From NCBI GenBank assembly GCA_035647855.1, contig DASRMP010000091.1, positions 1 to 30,619 of the forward strand: a stretch of DNA of 30,619 nucleotides, in the 5' to 3' direction. Position 1 is the stretch's first letter. The number at the start of each line of letters is the position of its first letter. Of this stretch, positions 1-7,262 are shown one piece after another. The DNA comes from JAAZBW01 sp035647855. GTDB taxonomy: Bacteria > Actinomycetota > Actinomycetes > Actinomycetales > Actinomycetaceae. Below the pieces are notes generated by a model, which saw only the letters and a list, made by a program, of their open reading frames with translations, had not been told where the DNA came from and searched no databases. A program made the position numbers and the translations under genes.

Positions 1-1914
1 CCCATCCCCCTGCCCGAGTACCCGCGCCCCCAACTCGAGCGCGACTCATACATCAACCTCAACGGCCTCTGGGACTACGCCATTACGGCCACCGCCGCAC
101 TCCCGCTCGACTGGGATGGCCAGATCCTCGTGCCGTTCCCTCCCGAGTCGGAACTGTCCGGCGTCGGGCGGATCGTCCGGCCCGACGACCACCTCTGGTA
201 CCGGCGCCCTCTCACCATCCCAGCGGAGTTCAACGTCGGCCGGGTCTGGCTCCACTTCGGTGCCGTCGATCAGCTGTGCGAGATCCGGGTCGACGGCGTC
301 GTCGTCGCACGTCACCAGGGCGGCTACCTCCCGTTCCGGGTTGACGTCACCCGCTTCGCGGACGGCGCCGCCCACGAGCTCACGCTCCACGTCCGCGACC
401 TCACGGACCGCTCCTGGCTCGCTCGCGGCAAGCAGTCACTCGACCCGGGTGGCATCTGGTACACGTCCCACTCGGGCATCTGGCAGACGGTGTGGCTCGA
501 GTCCGTGCCCGAGATCGCCGTGGAGGGCATCATCATGCGGCCACGGCTCGCCGCCGGCGTCCTCGAGATCGATGTCACGACGACGGCGCGTACCGCAGTC
601 GAGGTGGTCGTCCGCGGTCCGGGGTCGCCGTCCGGAGAATCCGCCGACGACGGCGAGCCCGCCGACGACGGCGAGCCCGTCGCGGAGGTCGCACGTGCGG
701 TCGGTGCATCGAGGACCCCGCCCGGCCCGGCATGCAGCGTGGCGGTGGCCGCCGGCGGGAATCCGCGCACGGCGTCGTGGAACCCGACAGAGGGGACGAA
801 CAGCGGGCCGTGCGGCTGGGCGAGCGTGCGTCTACGGCTCGAGATCCCGGAGGTGCGCGCTTGGAGCCCCGAGGACCCGGCACTCTACGGCCTGGAGGTC
901 AGAGCAGGGGACGATACCGTCCGGTCGTACGCGGCGATGCGGTCCGTGGAACTGGGCATGGGGTCGCACGGGAAGCCCGTGCTGCTCCTGAACGACGAGC
1001 CGTACTTCCATGCGGGGGTGCTCGATCAGGGTTACTGGCCGGAGAGCCTGGTCACGCCGCCTTCGGACGCGGCGATGATCTGGGACATCGCAACCATGAA
1101 GGATCTCGGCTACACGATGCTGCGGAAGCACATCAAGATCGAGCCGCTGCGCTGGTATTACCACGCCGACCGGCTCGGGATGCTCGTGTGGCAGGACATG
1201 GTGAACGGCGGCCGGCCGTACGAGCCCGCCATCGTGAGCCTTCCCGCAGTGGTGCAGACGAGGCTGCGCGATACCTGGTATCCGGTGTTCGGCCGGCAGG
1301 ACCGCCAGGGCCGCGACGATTTCCGCCGTGAGACGGCGGAGACGATCGAACTGCTCCGGAACGCGCCGTCGATCGTGACGTGGGTGCCCTTCAACGAGGC
1401 GTGGGGGCAGTTCGACTCGGTGTCGGTCGCGGAGGCGGTGAAATCCGCGGACGCGGAGCGTTTGGTGGACCACGCGTCCGGGTGGTACGACCACGGCGCG
1501 GGAGACGTGTACTCGCCGCACATCTACTTCCGGCCGATTGATCCGGGGATTGCGGACCGTGATGACGGCCGGGCGGTCGTGCTCTCGGAGTACGGCGGCT
1601 ACTCGTTGCGCCTCGAGGGCCATGAGTTCTCTGGCGAGGAGTACGGTTACAAACGGTTCGAGAGCGCGGAGACCCTGACGGAGGGCTGGGCGAAGCTGCA
1701 TCGCGACCAGATCATTCCCGCTGTCGAGGGCGGGCTCGCGGGTTTCGTGTACACACAGCTTTCCGACGTCGAGGATGAGCTGAACGGGCTCGTCACGGCC
1801 GACAGGACGGTGGTCAAGGTGGACAGAGAGGTTCAACGGCTCGCAAATGCCGAGATCAGGGCGGCGTCCTCACGGCTCGCCGCCGGCGCATTGAGCCGGG
1901 TGGGCACCGGCTGA
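1..1914 (+). CDS. Glycoside hydrolase family 2 protein, 5'-truncated by the window edge
   Basis: The reading frame is open from base 1, so the true start lies just outside; 637 residues are visible. The first visible residues (PRPQLERDSYINLNGLWDY) resemble the usual start of a GH2 sugar-binding domain, so little is missing. A jelly-roll sugar-binding domain is followed by an immunoglobulin-like domain and a TIM barrel. The probable acid/base Glu is in the motif FNEAWGQFD (codon 1396-1398) and the probable nucleophile Glu is in LSEYGGYS (codon 1588-1590). GH2 enzymes are retaining beta-galactosidases, beta-glucuronidases or beta-mannosidases; the substrate cannot be told from sequence alone. 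No signal peptide can be judged because the N-terminus is absent. The linker near residues 215-226 carries an in-frame 18-bp duplication. A ribokinase lies nearby, which fits a sugar-use context but does not prove one. Confidence 0.9.
   Translation, partial: PIPLPEYPRPQLERDSYINLNGLWDYAITATAALPLDWDGQILVPFPPESELSGVGRIVRPDDHLWYRRPLTIPAEFNVGRVWLHFGAVDQLCEIRVDGVVVARHQGGYLPFRVDVTRFADGAAHELTLHVRDLTDRSWLARGKQSLDPGGIWYTSHSGIWQTVWLESVPEIAVEGIIMRPRLAAGVLEIDVTTTARTAVEVVVRGPGSPSGESADDGEPADDGEPVAEVARAVGASRTPPGPACSVAVAAGGNPRTASWNPTEGTNSGPCGWASVRLRLEIPEVRAWSPEDPALYGLEVRAGDDTVRSYAAMRSVELGMGSHGKPVLLLNDEPYFHAGVLDQGYWPESLVTPPSDAAMIWDIATMKDLGYTMLRKHIKIEPLRWYYHADRLGMLVWQDMVNGGRPYEPAIVSLPAVVQTRLRDTWYPVFGRQDRQGRDDFRRETAETIELLRNAPSIVTWVPFNEAWGQFDSVSVAEAVKSADAERLVDHASGWYDHGAGDVYSPHIYFRPIDPGIADRDDGRAVVLSEYGGYSLRLEGHEFSGEEYGYKRFESAETLTEGWAKLHRDQIIPAVEGGLAGFVYTQLSDVEDELNGLVTADRTVVKVDREVQRLANAEIRAASSRLAAGALSRVGTG
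643..678 (+). repeat. In-frame 18-bp tandem duplication in the GH2 gene
   Basis: The 18-mer GCCGACGACGGCGAGCCC occurs twice back to back and adds the peptide ADDGEP twice. It sits in a low-complexity stretch between the sugar-binding and immunoglobulin-like domains. Confidence 0.9.
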
Positions 1915-1941
1915 GATTCTGAGGGGAGCGGACGAGCACCG

Positions 1942-3144
1942 ATGAGAGCGAACAGAGAATCCGAGGAAATCCAACTGACAGCCGAGGAGGCGGAGGTCGT
2001 GGACGTGCAGTATGACCTGATCGAGGAACTGCTGTCCGGTGATCCGGAGCGGCTCGCGGAGGCGCGTCGTCGTGTGAAGGAGACTTCGGGCGGCGCGGCC
2101 GACCGGCGAGAGGTGCGCCGGGCGGAGCGGATCGCGGCGGACCCGCGCTGCGAGATCGAGTTCGACGAGCGCGGATTCACCACGGTCGACGTAGGCCAGG
2201 GCGTGCGGCGCGCCGGCGGACGATTCACCGTGCCCACGATCGCGCAACTGCAGGAAGCGGTGACGACGCGGGCGCGTCCCGGATCGGTGCGCTTCGGGGT
2301 TCTGCTCGGGACGGACAACGTGACGGACGTCGGGGCATTGCAGGCGTTCGCCACTCCGGGTTCCATGTTCCAGGTGGCGTCGCAGTTCAACTGCCTCGAA
2401 TCGCCCGGCTCCTACATCACGCCCGTGTACACGTACTTCGACGATTCGACTCAGGGCCCGCGGGCAGCGATCTCGGCCTTCCCGGGGGCGCTGGTCCGTC
2501 ACTACGCGGCGCCGGACGCGGAGACGGGCGGCTGCTTCACTCAGACCGGCGAACGCTGCCTGAACCTGCTCGCCGACGCACTGCCAGAGGAAGCCGGAAA
2601 GGTGAAGGCCGGATACCTCCGGATGAGCGAGGTTCCCGATCCCGCTCTCGCACGCGCCGAACTGGAATACTCGTTCGATCAGATCCGCGTGGGAATCCAC
2701 GAGGGGATCGAGGTCATGCGTGGGGTCGATTGGGATGGCGCGGTCGAGGGCCGCCGCCTCATCGGGCAGGCCTGCACCTCGACGATCGCGAGCGGGATCT
2801 ACGGCGATGCGCTGAGCGGCGCCGCTGCCGGTCTGGCTGCGGTGATTCTTCGGGCCGGCTACCTCGGCACCATCCTGGGTGCCGCGGCTGCCCGGTGCGA
2901 CCGCGTGGTGCTCACCCTCCTCGGCGGAGGCGTGTTCGGGAACCCGATCGGAATCGTGCTGGACGCGCTCGAATGGGCGCTCGACGAGGCCAACTCGGTT
3001 GGTGTCGGGCCACTCGAGGTGGTGCTCAACGCGCGCGACCGCCGGGAGGACCAGCCGCGTCTGCTCGAGATCGCAGGGAGGCACGGCGGCACTGTTGTCG
3101 ACACCGGCGGGCATCACCCGGTGAGCCCTGGGCCGAACGGCTGA
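1942..3144 (+). CDS. Uncharacterised 400-aa protein with macrodomain-like motifs
   Basis: The ATG follows a purine-rich GAGGGGAG (1921-1928) at a rather long spacing of 13 nt. The gene begins 27 bp after the GH2 stop and may be co-transcribed with it. The N-terminal ~90 residues are charged and probably helical. Residues 143-153 (FQVASQFNCLE) and 167-176 (DDSTQGPRAA) look like a conserved ligand-binding core. The C-terminal motif LTLLGGGVFGNP (residues 324-335) resembles the glycine-rich loop of macrodomains, which bind or hydrolyse ADP-ribose derivatives. I infer a macrodomain-related fold and possible ADP-ribose chemistry, but the catalytic role is unknown. No signal peptide or membrane segment is seen, so the protein is likely cytoplasmic. 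Its stop is only 5 bp from the stop of the convergent kinase gene. Confidence 0.7.
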   Translation: MRANRESEEIQLTAEEAEVVDVQYDLIEELLSGDPERLAEARRRVKETSGGAADRREVRRAERIAADPRCEIEFDERGFTTVDVGQGVRRAGGRFTVPTIAQLQEAVTTRARPGSVRFGVLLGTDNVTDVGALQAFATPGSMFQVASQFNCLESPGSYITPVYTYFDDSTQGPRAAISAFPGALVRHYAAPDAETGGCFTQTGERCLNLLADALPEEAGKVKAGYLRMSEVPDPALARAELEYSFDQIRVGIHEGIEVMRGVDWDGAVEGRRLIGQACTSTIASGIYGDALSGAAAGLAAVILRAGYLGTILGAAAARCDRVVLTLLGGGVFGNPIGIVLDALEWALDEANSVGVGPLEVVLNARDRREDQPRLLEIAGRHGGTVVDTGGHHPVSPGPNG

Positions 3145-3149
3145 GCGCC

Positions 3150-4058
3150 TCAACGGGTCAGTTCGAACTCCGGATACGAGGCCGCGGCCCCCGGACGTTC
3201 GCACGCTGCGGCGCCTGCGGCCATCGCATCCACGACGGCGGTCCGGAAGTCGCTGCCCTCCGCCAACGACGCGGCCAGAACACCCACCGCCGCGTCGCCC
3301 GCGCCGGTCGTGTCCACCACCGTGCGGACGGGTCCTGCGGGCACGTGGCCGGCGTCGTCGCCGTCGTCGTAGACAGCGCCCTGCTCACCGAGCGTGATGA
3401 CCACGCGGGACGGGCCGAGTTCGCGGAGGCGCGCGGCGACTGACAGCGCCTCGTCGGGAGTGGCGGGCGGAGCTTCGTCGCCGAGGATGAGGGCGGCCTC
3501 GGTCTCGTTGACGGCGAGGACGGCCACGCCGGCGAGTGCCTCGTGGGGGAGGTCGACGGCGGGGGCGAGGTTGAGGATGACGTCGACGCCGAGTTCGCGG
3601 CAGAGTTCCATGAGCACCACGTTCGTCTCCACGGGAATCTCGCACTGCAGCACGATGATGTCCGATTCGGCGATGCGCATGGCCGCGTGGTGGAGATCCC
3701 CTGGGGCGAAGATTCCGTTGGTGCCGCCCACCACGATGATCGTGTTCTCGCCGTCGGCGTTCACGGTGATGTGGGCCGTGCCGGTGGCGGCGGCGCTGCT
3801 CGTTGCGATCGAGCTGACGTCCACGCCGTAGCTCGAGAGTTCGGCGCGGACGGCGGCACCGGAGCTGTCGTCGCCGGTAATCCCCACGAAGGCGGCGTCC
3901 GCTCCCGCCCGAGCGGCCGCGGCGGCCTGGTTCGCGCCCTTGCCGCCGAGGCGGTAACTGACCTCGGTACCGAGCAGGGTCTCGCCCGGCTCGGGGAAGC
4001 GGTCTGCGGTGACGGTGATGTCCTGGTTGATCGATCCGACGACGGTAACGCGTGCCAT
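3150..4058 (-). CDS. rbsK: Ribokinase-like PfkB-family sugar kinase
   Basis: The 302-residue product has the normal ribokinase length. The N-terminal signature VVGSINQDITV is followed by the substrate loop GGKGANQA (residues 38-45). The ATP/anion-hole motif DTTGAGDA ends in the catalytic base Asp255. Ribokinase phosphorylates D-ribose at O5 for entry into the pentose-phosphate pathway. The residues after the catalytic Asp (AAVG instead of the common TF) leave room for another sugar or nucleoside substrate. The ATG is preceded by GAGAGGA at 7-nt spacing, a good Shine-Dalgarno. No ribose ABC transporter or LacI-type regulator is in view, so the gene appears to stand alone, convergent with the macrodomain-like gene. 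Confidence 0.9.
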   Translation of the reverse strand: MARVTVVGSINQDITVTADRFPEPGETLLGTEVSYRLGGKGANQAAAAARAGADAAFVGITGDDSSGAAVRAELSSYGVDVSSIATSSAAATGTAHITVNADGENTIIVVGGTNGIFAPGDLHHAAMRIAESDIIVLQCEIPVETNVVLMELCRELGVDVILNLAPAVDLPHEALAGVAVLAVNETEAALILGDEAPPATPDEALSVAARLRELGPSRVVITLGEQGAVYDDGDDAGHVPAGPVRTVVDTTGAGDAAVGVLAASLAEGSDFRTAVVDAMAAGAAACERPGAAASYPEFELTR

Positions 4059-4208
4059 TCAAGGATCCTCTCACCATCGGGATTGCGGCGGGGTGAGGTC
4101 AGTGGAGGCCGACGACGACGTGACCGGACTCGTGGTCAGACAGCTTCCAGCGCGCGCCGAGGTGCTCGGCGTGTGACCATTGATTTGCTGAAAGCAACAA
4201 AAGACATC

Positions 4209-4225
4209 GGCGCGGGCTCCGCGCC
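4209..4225 (+). other. GC-rich hairpin ahead of the 52-aa membrane protein gene
   Basis: GGCGCG-GGCTC-CGCGCC forms a perfect 6-bp stem with a 5-nt loop. It ends 26 nt before the start codon and 14 nt before the Shine-Dalgarno. It could be a 5'-UTR stabiliser or an attenuator. No T-run follows it. A small palindrome, TTGCT-GAA-AGCAA, lies at 4185-4197. Confidence 0.4.
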
Positions 4226-4250
4226 GAGCCCCCGAAAAGAAGGAGGGACA

Positions 4251-4409
4251 ATGCCTCTTTGGCTGACCCTGATCGTGGTCGGTGTCGTTCTGGCACTGAT
4301 CGGAGTCTTCGTCGAGGCTGCCAAGTTCCTGATCTGGCTTGGACTCATCGTTCTCGTCGTCTCGATCATCATGAGCATCGTGACTGGCAGGCGCGGTTCC
4401 CGCGTGTAG
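4251..4409 (+). CDS. Small hydrophobic membrane protein (52 aa)
   Basis: A strong Shine-Dalgarno (AAGGAGG, 4240-4246) stands 4 nt before the ATG, one of the best ribosome sites in the window. The product has two hydrophobic segments (about residues 3-20 and 24-44), separated by a short EAAK turn, and ends in a basic tail, TGRRGSRV. This layout matches the many short two-helix membrane proteins of Actinomycetota and Firmicutes whose function is unknown. Two hairpins follow directly, so it looks like a single-gene transcript. No catalytic motif is present and I do not assign a function. Confidence 0.8.
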   Translation: MPLWLTLIVVGVVLALIGVFVEAAKFLIWLGLIVLVVSIIMSIVTGRRGSRV

Positions 4410-4436
4410 GCGGCACCTCAACTTGAAGTTGCCGCC
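4409..4436 (+). terminator. Bulged hairpin directly after the 52-aa gene
   Basis: GGCGGC pairs with GCCGCC, and inside it AACTT pairs with AAGTT around a single G, leaving a small left-hand bulge. It begins at the stop codon. No U-tract follows, as is common in high-GC genomes. Confidence 0.4.
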
Positions 4437-4458
4437 GGGCTCCCGTTGGGGGCCCGGC
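4434..4458 (+). terminator. GC-rich intrinsic terminator-like hairpin
   Basis: GCCGGGC pairs with GCCCGGC. The stem continues through a T-G wobble and a CCC/GGG block to a GTT loop, 11 bp in all. It shares three bases with the preceding hairpin, so the two may compete. It separates the 52-aa gene from repeat array R1. Confidence 0.55.
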
Positions 4459-4479
4459 GCTTCCGTGTTCGCCGGGCAT

Positions 4480-4726
4480 GGCGCACGATCGTCACACCCG
4501 ACTTTCCAGCCCGGCGCCGGGGGCGCATGTTCGTCACATTGGGGCGCACGATCGTCACACGGGATTCTTGAGGGCGCACGATCGTCACAAGATGGCGCAC
4601 GTCCGTCACGGCATGGCGCACGATCGTCACACGCAAAGTCCTGAGGGCGCACGTTCGTCACCATGGCGCAGTGACGTCACTGCGCCATGGTGACGAACGT
4701 GCGCCCCGATGTGACGAACGTGCGCC
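4480..4726. repeat. Inverted-repeat array R1 (16-bp units, palindrome-centred)
   Basis: Nine copies of a 16-bp unit are present. Seven read GGCGCACNNNCGTCAC-like on the + strand (starting 4480, 4522, 4543, 4573, 4594, 4615, 4646). After a central palindrome, two read as the reverse complement GTGACGAACGTGCGCC (4690 and 4711). The variable centre is AT, TT/AA or TC, and one copy reads GCATG instead of GCACG. Spacers vary from 3 to 27 bp, which is too short and irregular for CRISPR. No convincing gene lies within. The array lies between the terminator-like hairpins and the SDR gene. It is a shorter, inverted relative of the array at 13764-14281. Confidence 0.9.
4645..4706. repeat. 62-bp perfect palindrome at the centre of R1
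   Basis: The 31-bp arms 4645-4675 and 4676-4706 are exact reverse complements with no spacer. The core half is ATGGCGCAGTGAC and its centre is TGACGTCA. The core is two 16-bp units in opposite orientation overlapping by GTGACGTCAC. Confidence 0.95.
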
Positions 4727-4891
4727 CTCACGCTGCCGCTTCGGCCGGACACCGCCGCTGCGGAACTTCGTGCTTCGTCTGGCCAACTCGCTGCGGAACC
4801 CAATGCACATGCGGAACCTGACGCCCCATGCTCGGAGCGCCGAGGGTGGGGCTCCGGAGTGCGCGGGCGCGCCGGAGCGGGGTCCTCGGAC
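4727..4891. other. Gene-free stretch next to R1 with the shared flank and GCGGAAC repeats
   Basis: The 19-mer at 4742-4760 is the exact reverse complement of CAGCGGCGGTGTCCGGCCG beside array R2. Three GCGGAAC copies follow (CGGAAC at 4761, 4794 and 4812), resembling the GGGGAAC minisatellite beside R2. Otherwise I see no coding or RNA signal in this stretch. Confidence 0.75.
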
Positions 4892-4922
4892 GGTTGAGCA
4901 ATTCTCTCCCCGTTCGCATACC
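4892..4922 (+). promoter_or_regulatory. Possible promoter of the SDR gene
   Basis: TTGAGC (4892-4897) and TACCGT (4917-4922) fit loose -35 and -10 boxes with a 19-bp spacer, slightly long. They lie 37 bp ahead of the ATG, leaving room for the GAGGAG Shine-Dalgarno at 4947-4952. Confidence 0.35.
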
Positions 4923-4959
4923 GTGATGTGACCCATGTCATCTAACGAGGAGTCATCCC

Positions 4960-5724
4960 ATGCATCAATACCTTTCCTTCGAGAATCGCGTCGGGCTCGT
5001 GACCGGAGGCGGATCAGGCCTCGGTGAGGCCATCAGTAAGCAACTGGCAGACCACGGATGCAAAGTCGTCGTCTCCGACATCAACCTTGAAGGGGCCGAG
5101 CGCGTTGTCCGCGAGATCGAGGAGGCGGGTGGCACCGCCGTCGCCTTCAAGGCGGACTCCTCCAGCAAGGAAGACAACGAAGCGATGGTGAAGTTCGCCG
5201 TCGATACGTACGGCAAACTCAACTTCGCCGTCAACAACGCCGGAATCGGCGGTCCGGCCGCCCCGGCGGGTGAGACCGACCTCGAGGCCTGGGACAAGGT
5301 CATCGGCATCAACCTCAACGGCGTGCTGTACGGCATGCGGTACCAGATCCCGGAGATGCTCAAGGCGGGCGCCGGCGAATCCTCGATCGTGAACATGGCT
5401 TCGATCCACGGCACGGTCGCCGCGCTCGGCAACGGCGCGTACACGGCCGCCAAGCACGGCGTCGTCGGCATCACGAAGAACGCGGCGGCCGAGTACGGCC
5501 CCGAGGCGCTGCGTATCAACGCGGTCGGCCCCGGCTACATCGAGACTCCGCTGCTGGAAAACCTCCCAAAGGAGGCGTACGACGCCCTTGCCGCCAAGCA
5601 CCCGCTCGGGCGCCTCGGCACTTCCGACGAGGTCGCGAACCTGGTGATCTTCCTGCTCTCGGAGGCCGCCTCGTTCATCACTGGTGCCTACTATCTGATC
5701 GACGGCGGCTACACCACCGTCTGA
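4960..5724 (+). CDS. Short-chain dehydrogenase/reductase (SDR)
   Basis: The 254-residue product is a classical SDR. It has the NAD(P) Rossmann motif TGGGSGLG (residues 15-22), NNAG (92-95) and the catalytic set Ser148, Tyr161 and Lys165 in YTAAK. It ends DGGYTTV, typical of the family. Asp40 at the end of beta-strand 2 (VVVSD) favours NAD(H) over NADP(H). SDRs of this type oxidise or reduce alcohols and ketones on sugars, steroids or acyl chains; the substrate is not evident. The ATG has a good GAGGAG site 7 nt upstream. The gene stands alone on this strand, convergent with larC 61 bp downstream. The gap between them holds three GTGCGCC repeats (5743, 5756, 5770). Confidence 0.93.
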   Translation: MHQYLSFENRVGLVTGGGSGLGEAISKQLADHGCKVVVSDINLEGAERVVREIEEAGGTAVAFKADSSSKEDNEAMVKFAVDTYGKLNFAVNNAGIGGPAAPAGETDLEAWDKVIGINLNGVLYGMRYQIPEMLKAGAGESSIVNMASIHGTVAALGNGAYTAAKHGVVGITKNAAAEYGPEALRINAVGPGYIETPLLENLPKEAYDALAAKHPLGRLGTSDEVANLVIFLLSEAASFITGAYYLIDGGYTTV

Positions 5725-5785
5725 TCCTGCGCGCGGCCCCAGGTGCGCCTCAGGGGTGCGCCCGAGAGGGTGCGCCAAGGGCCGG

Positions 5786-7249
5786 TCAGGCCGGCGCGGG
5801 CCCCAGGTCCTCCGGCACCGGCGCGCCCCTGACCAGGCCGGCATGTGACGCCGCGGCGTTGGCGGAATCGAGGATCTCCAGTTCGGAGGTACGGAGCTCA
5901 GCCGCCAAGGCCGCGACGTCGCGGAACTCCGGGGAGGCGTCGCGAATGGCCGTGCGGTCGTGCGCAACCTTCACCGGCACCTTCCGGCCCGCTCCGGGCC
6001 CGGTGCCGAGCAGGACGTCCACCCAGCCCCGCTGCAGCGTGACACGGTGGAGCGGCTGGTGGCGCCGCACGCCGAGCGTGGTGGTGGTGGCGAGCATCGC
6101 ATCGGCGACGGCGTCGGCGGCCGCGTGCGGCGCGAGCGCATGCAGCGTGTGCGCGGGCCGGCCCCGCTTCATCGTGATCGCCGAGAGCCACGCATCCAGC
6201 GCGCCCGCCGCGAGCAGCGCCTCGAGGACGCCGGGCCACAGCCGCGGATCCAGATCATCGACGTTGCATTCCAGTTGATGCACCACGTCCGGGGAGCCGC
6301 CGCTCCCCGCCGCCGTCATACCGTGGCCGCTCCCCGTCCGCCGCCCGACGACGACGCGCACCACGTTCGGATGATCCGCGAAATCCTTGGTTCCCGCACC
6401 CACGCCGACGGCGTCGCCCACCATCGCCGGAATCGGCCCGGATTCGCGGGCAAGCGCACGGATCAGCGCCATACCCGTGGGAGTGGCCAACTCGCCGACG
6501 CCTCCGGCGCCGGTGCCAGCGCCGGTGCCGGAACCGGCACCAGCGTGCGCGTGCCCGCCGGCATCGCCGTGGCTGTGCTCATGAACGTGTCCGTGTCCCT
6601 GTCCATCTCGGTGGCTGTGGGCGTGGCTCTGGCCGCCGGCATCGCCACCGGCGGCACCACCTGCATCTGCGTCTGCCCCGCGATCCTCGCCGGAGACCAC
6701 CGGCCACCCGAGCGCCAGTTCGGCAACTGCGGGAACCGGGACCGGGATGCGGCCGTGGGCGGCGCGCACGAATCCGGATCCGAGAGCGACCGGTGAGGCC
6801 ACCACGTCGTCGACCCCGAGAAGCCGGACGGCCTCGCAAACGCCCACGGTGTCCGCGATCGAGTCCAACGCCCCGACCTCATGGAAATGCACATCCTCCG
6901 GCGAGGTCCCGTGCACGTGCGCCTCGGCGATCGCCAGACGCTCGAAGGCGCCGTACGCGCGCTCGCGCGTTTCGCGCGTGAGTTCCGCCCCGAGGAGCCG
7001 CTCGCGGATCGACCTCCAGGTTCGGTGCGGCGGGTCCTCGACCAGCACGTCGACATGCACCTTTGTCGCACGCATCCCGGCGCGGGTCACGGTCTCGGCC
7101 CGGAGCCGGACCGATCCGGGAACCACCGAGTCAACAGCCGACTGGATCGCCTCAAGCGGCGCGCCCGCGTCCACGAGCGCGCCGAGCAACATGTCTCCCG
7201 CGACGCCGTTCGAGGCGTCGATCCACATCGTTTTCCCTGCGCCCACCAC
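5786..7249 (-). CDS. larC: LarC, nickel insertion protein for the nickel-pincer nucleotide cofactor
   Basis: LarC performs the CTP-dependent insertion of nickel into the pyridinium-dithiocarboxylate mononucleotide, giving the cofactor of lactate racemase and related enzymes. Visible family motifs are IDASNGVAGDMLLGAL (residues 10-25), AHVHGTSPEDVHFHEVGALDS (in part, 110-130) and ELATPTGMAL (253-262). Residues 209-235 contain ten histidines alternating with other residues, flanked by Gly/Ala-rich linker, and probably store or deliver nickel. The product is one uninterrupted 487-aa chain, whereas in Lactobacillus plantarum larC needs a programmed frameshift. The GTG start lies 13 nt after the larB stop with GGGAG just ahead; an ATG seven codons later is an alternative start. 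It is the last gene of the larE-larB-larC operon. Confidence 0.93.
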   Translation of the reverse strand: MVGAGKTMWIDASNGVAGDMLLGALVDAGAPLEAIQSAVDSVVPGSVRLRAETVTRAGMRATKVHVDVLVEDPPHRTWRSIRERLLGAELTRETRERAYGAFERLAIAEAHVHGTSPEDVHFHEVGALDSIADTVGVCEAVRLLGVDDVVASPVALGSGFVRAAHGRIPVPVPAVAELALGWPVVSGEDRGADADAGGAAGGDAGGQSHAHSHRDGQGHGHVHEHSHGDAGGHAHAGAGSGTGAGTGAGGVGELATPTGMALIRALARESGPIPAMVGDAVGVGAGTKDFADHPNVVRVVVGRRTGSGHGMTAAGSGGSPDVVHQLECNVDDLDPRLWPGVLEALLAAGALDAWLSAITMKRGRPAHTLHALAPHAAADAVADAMLATTTTLGVRRHQPLHRVTLQRGWVDVLLGTGPGAGRKVPVKVAHDRTAIRDASPEFRDVAALAAELRTSELEILDSANAAASHAGLVRGAPVPEDLGPAPA

Positions 7250-7262
7250 GTTCTCCCTGCTC

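Noticed and set aside
4099..4197. Possible gene remnant on the minus strand (frame ending LSDHESGHVVVGLH)
   Set aside because: About 30 residues look protein-like, but there is no start codon with a ribosome site, and the upstream part of the frame is antisense to the 52-aa gene; too little to call.
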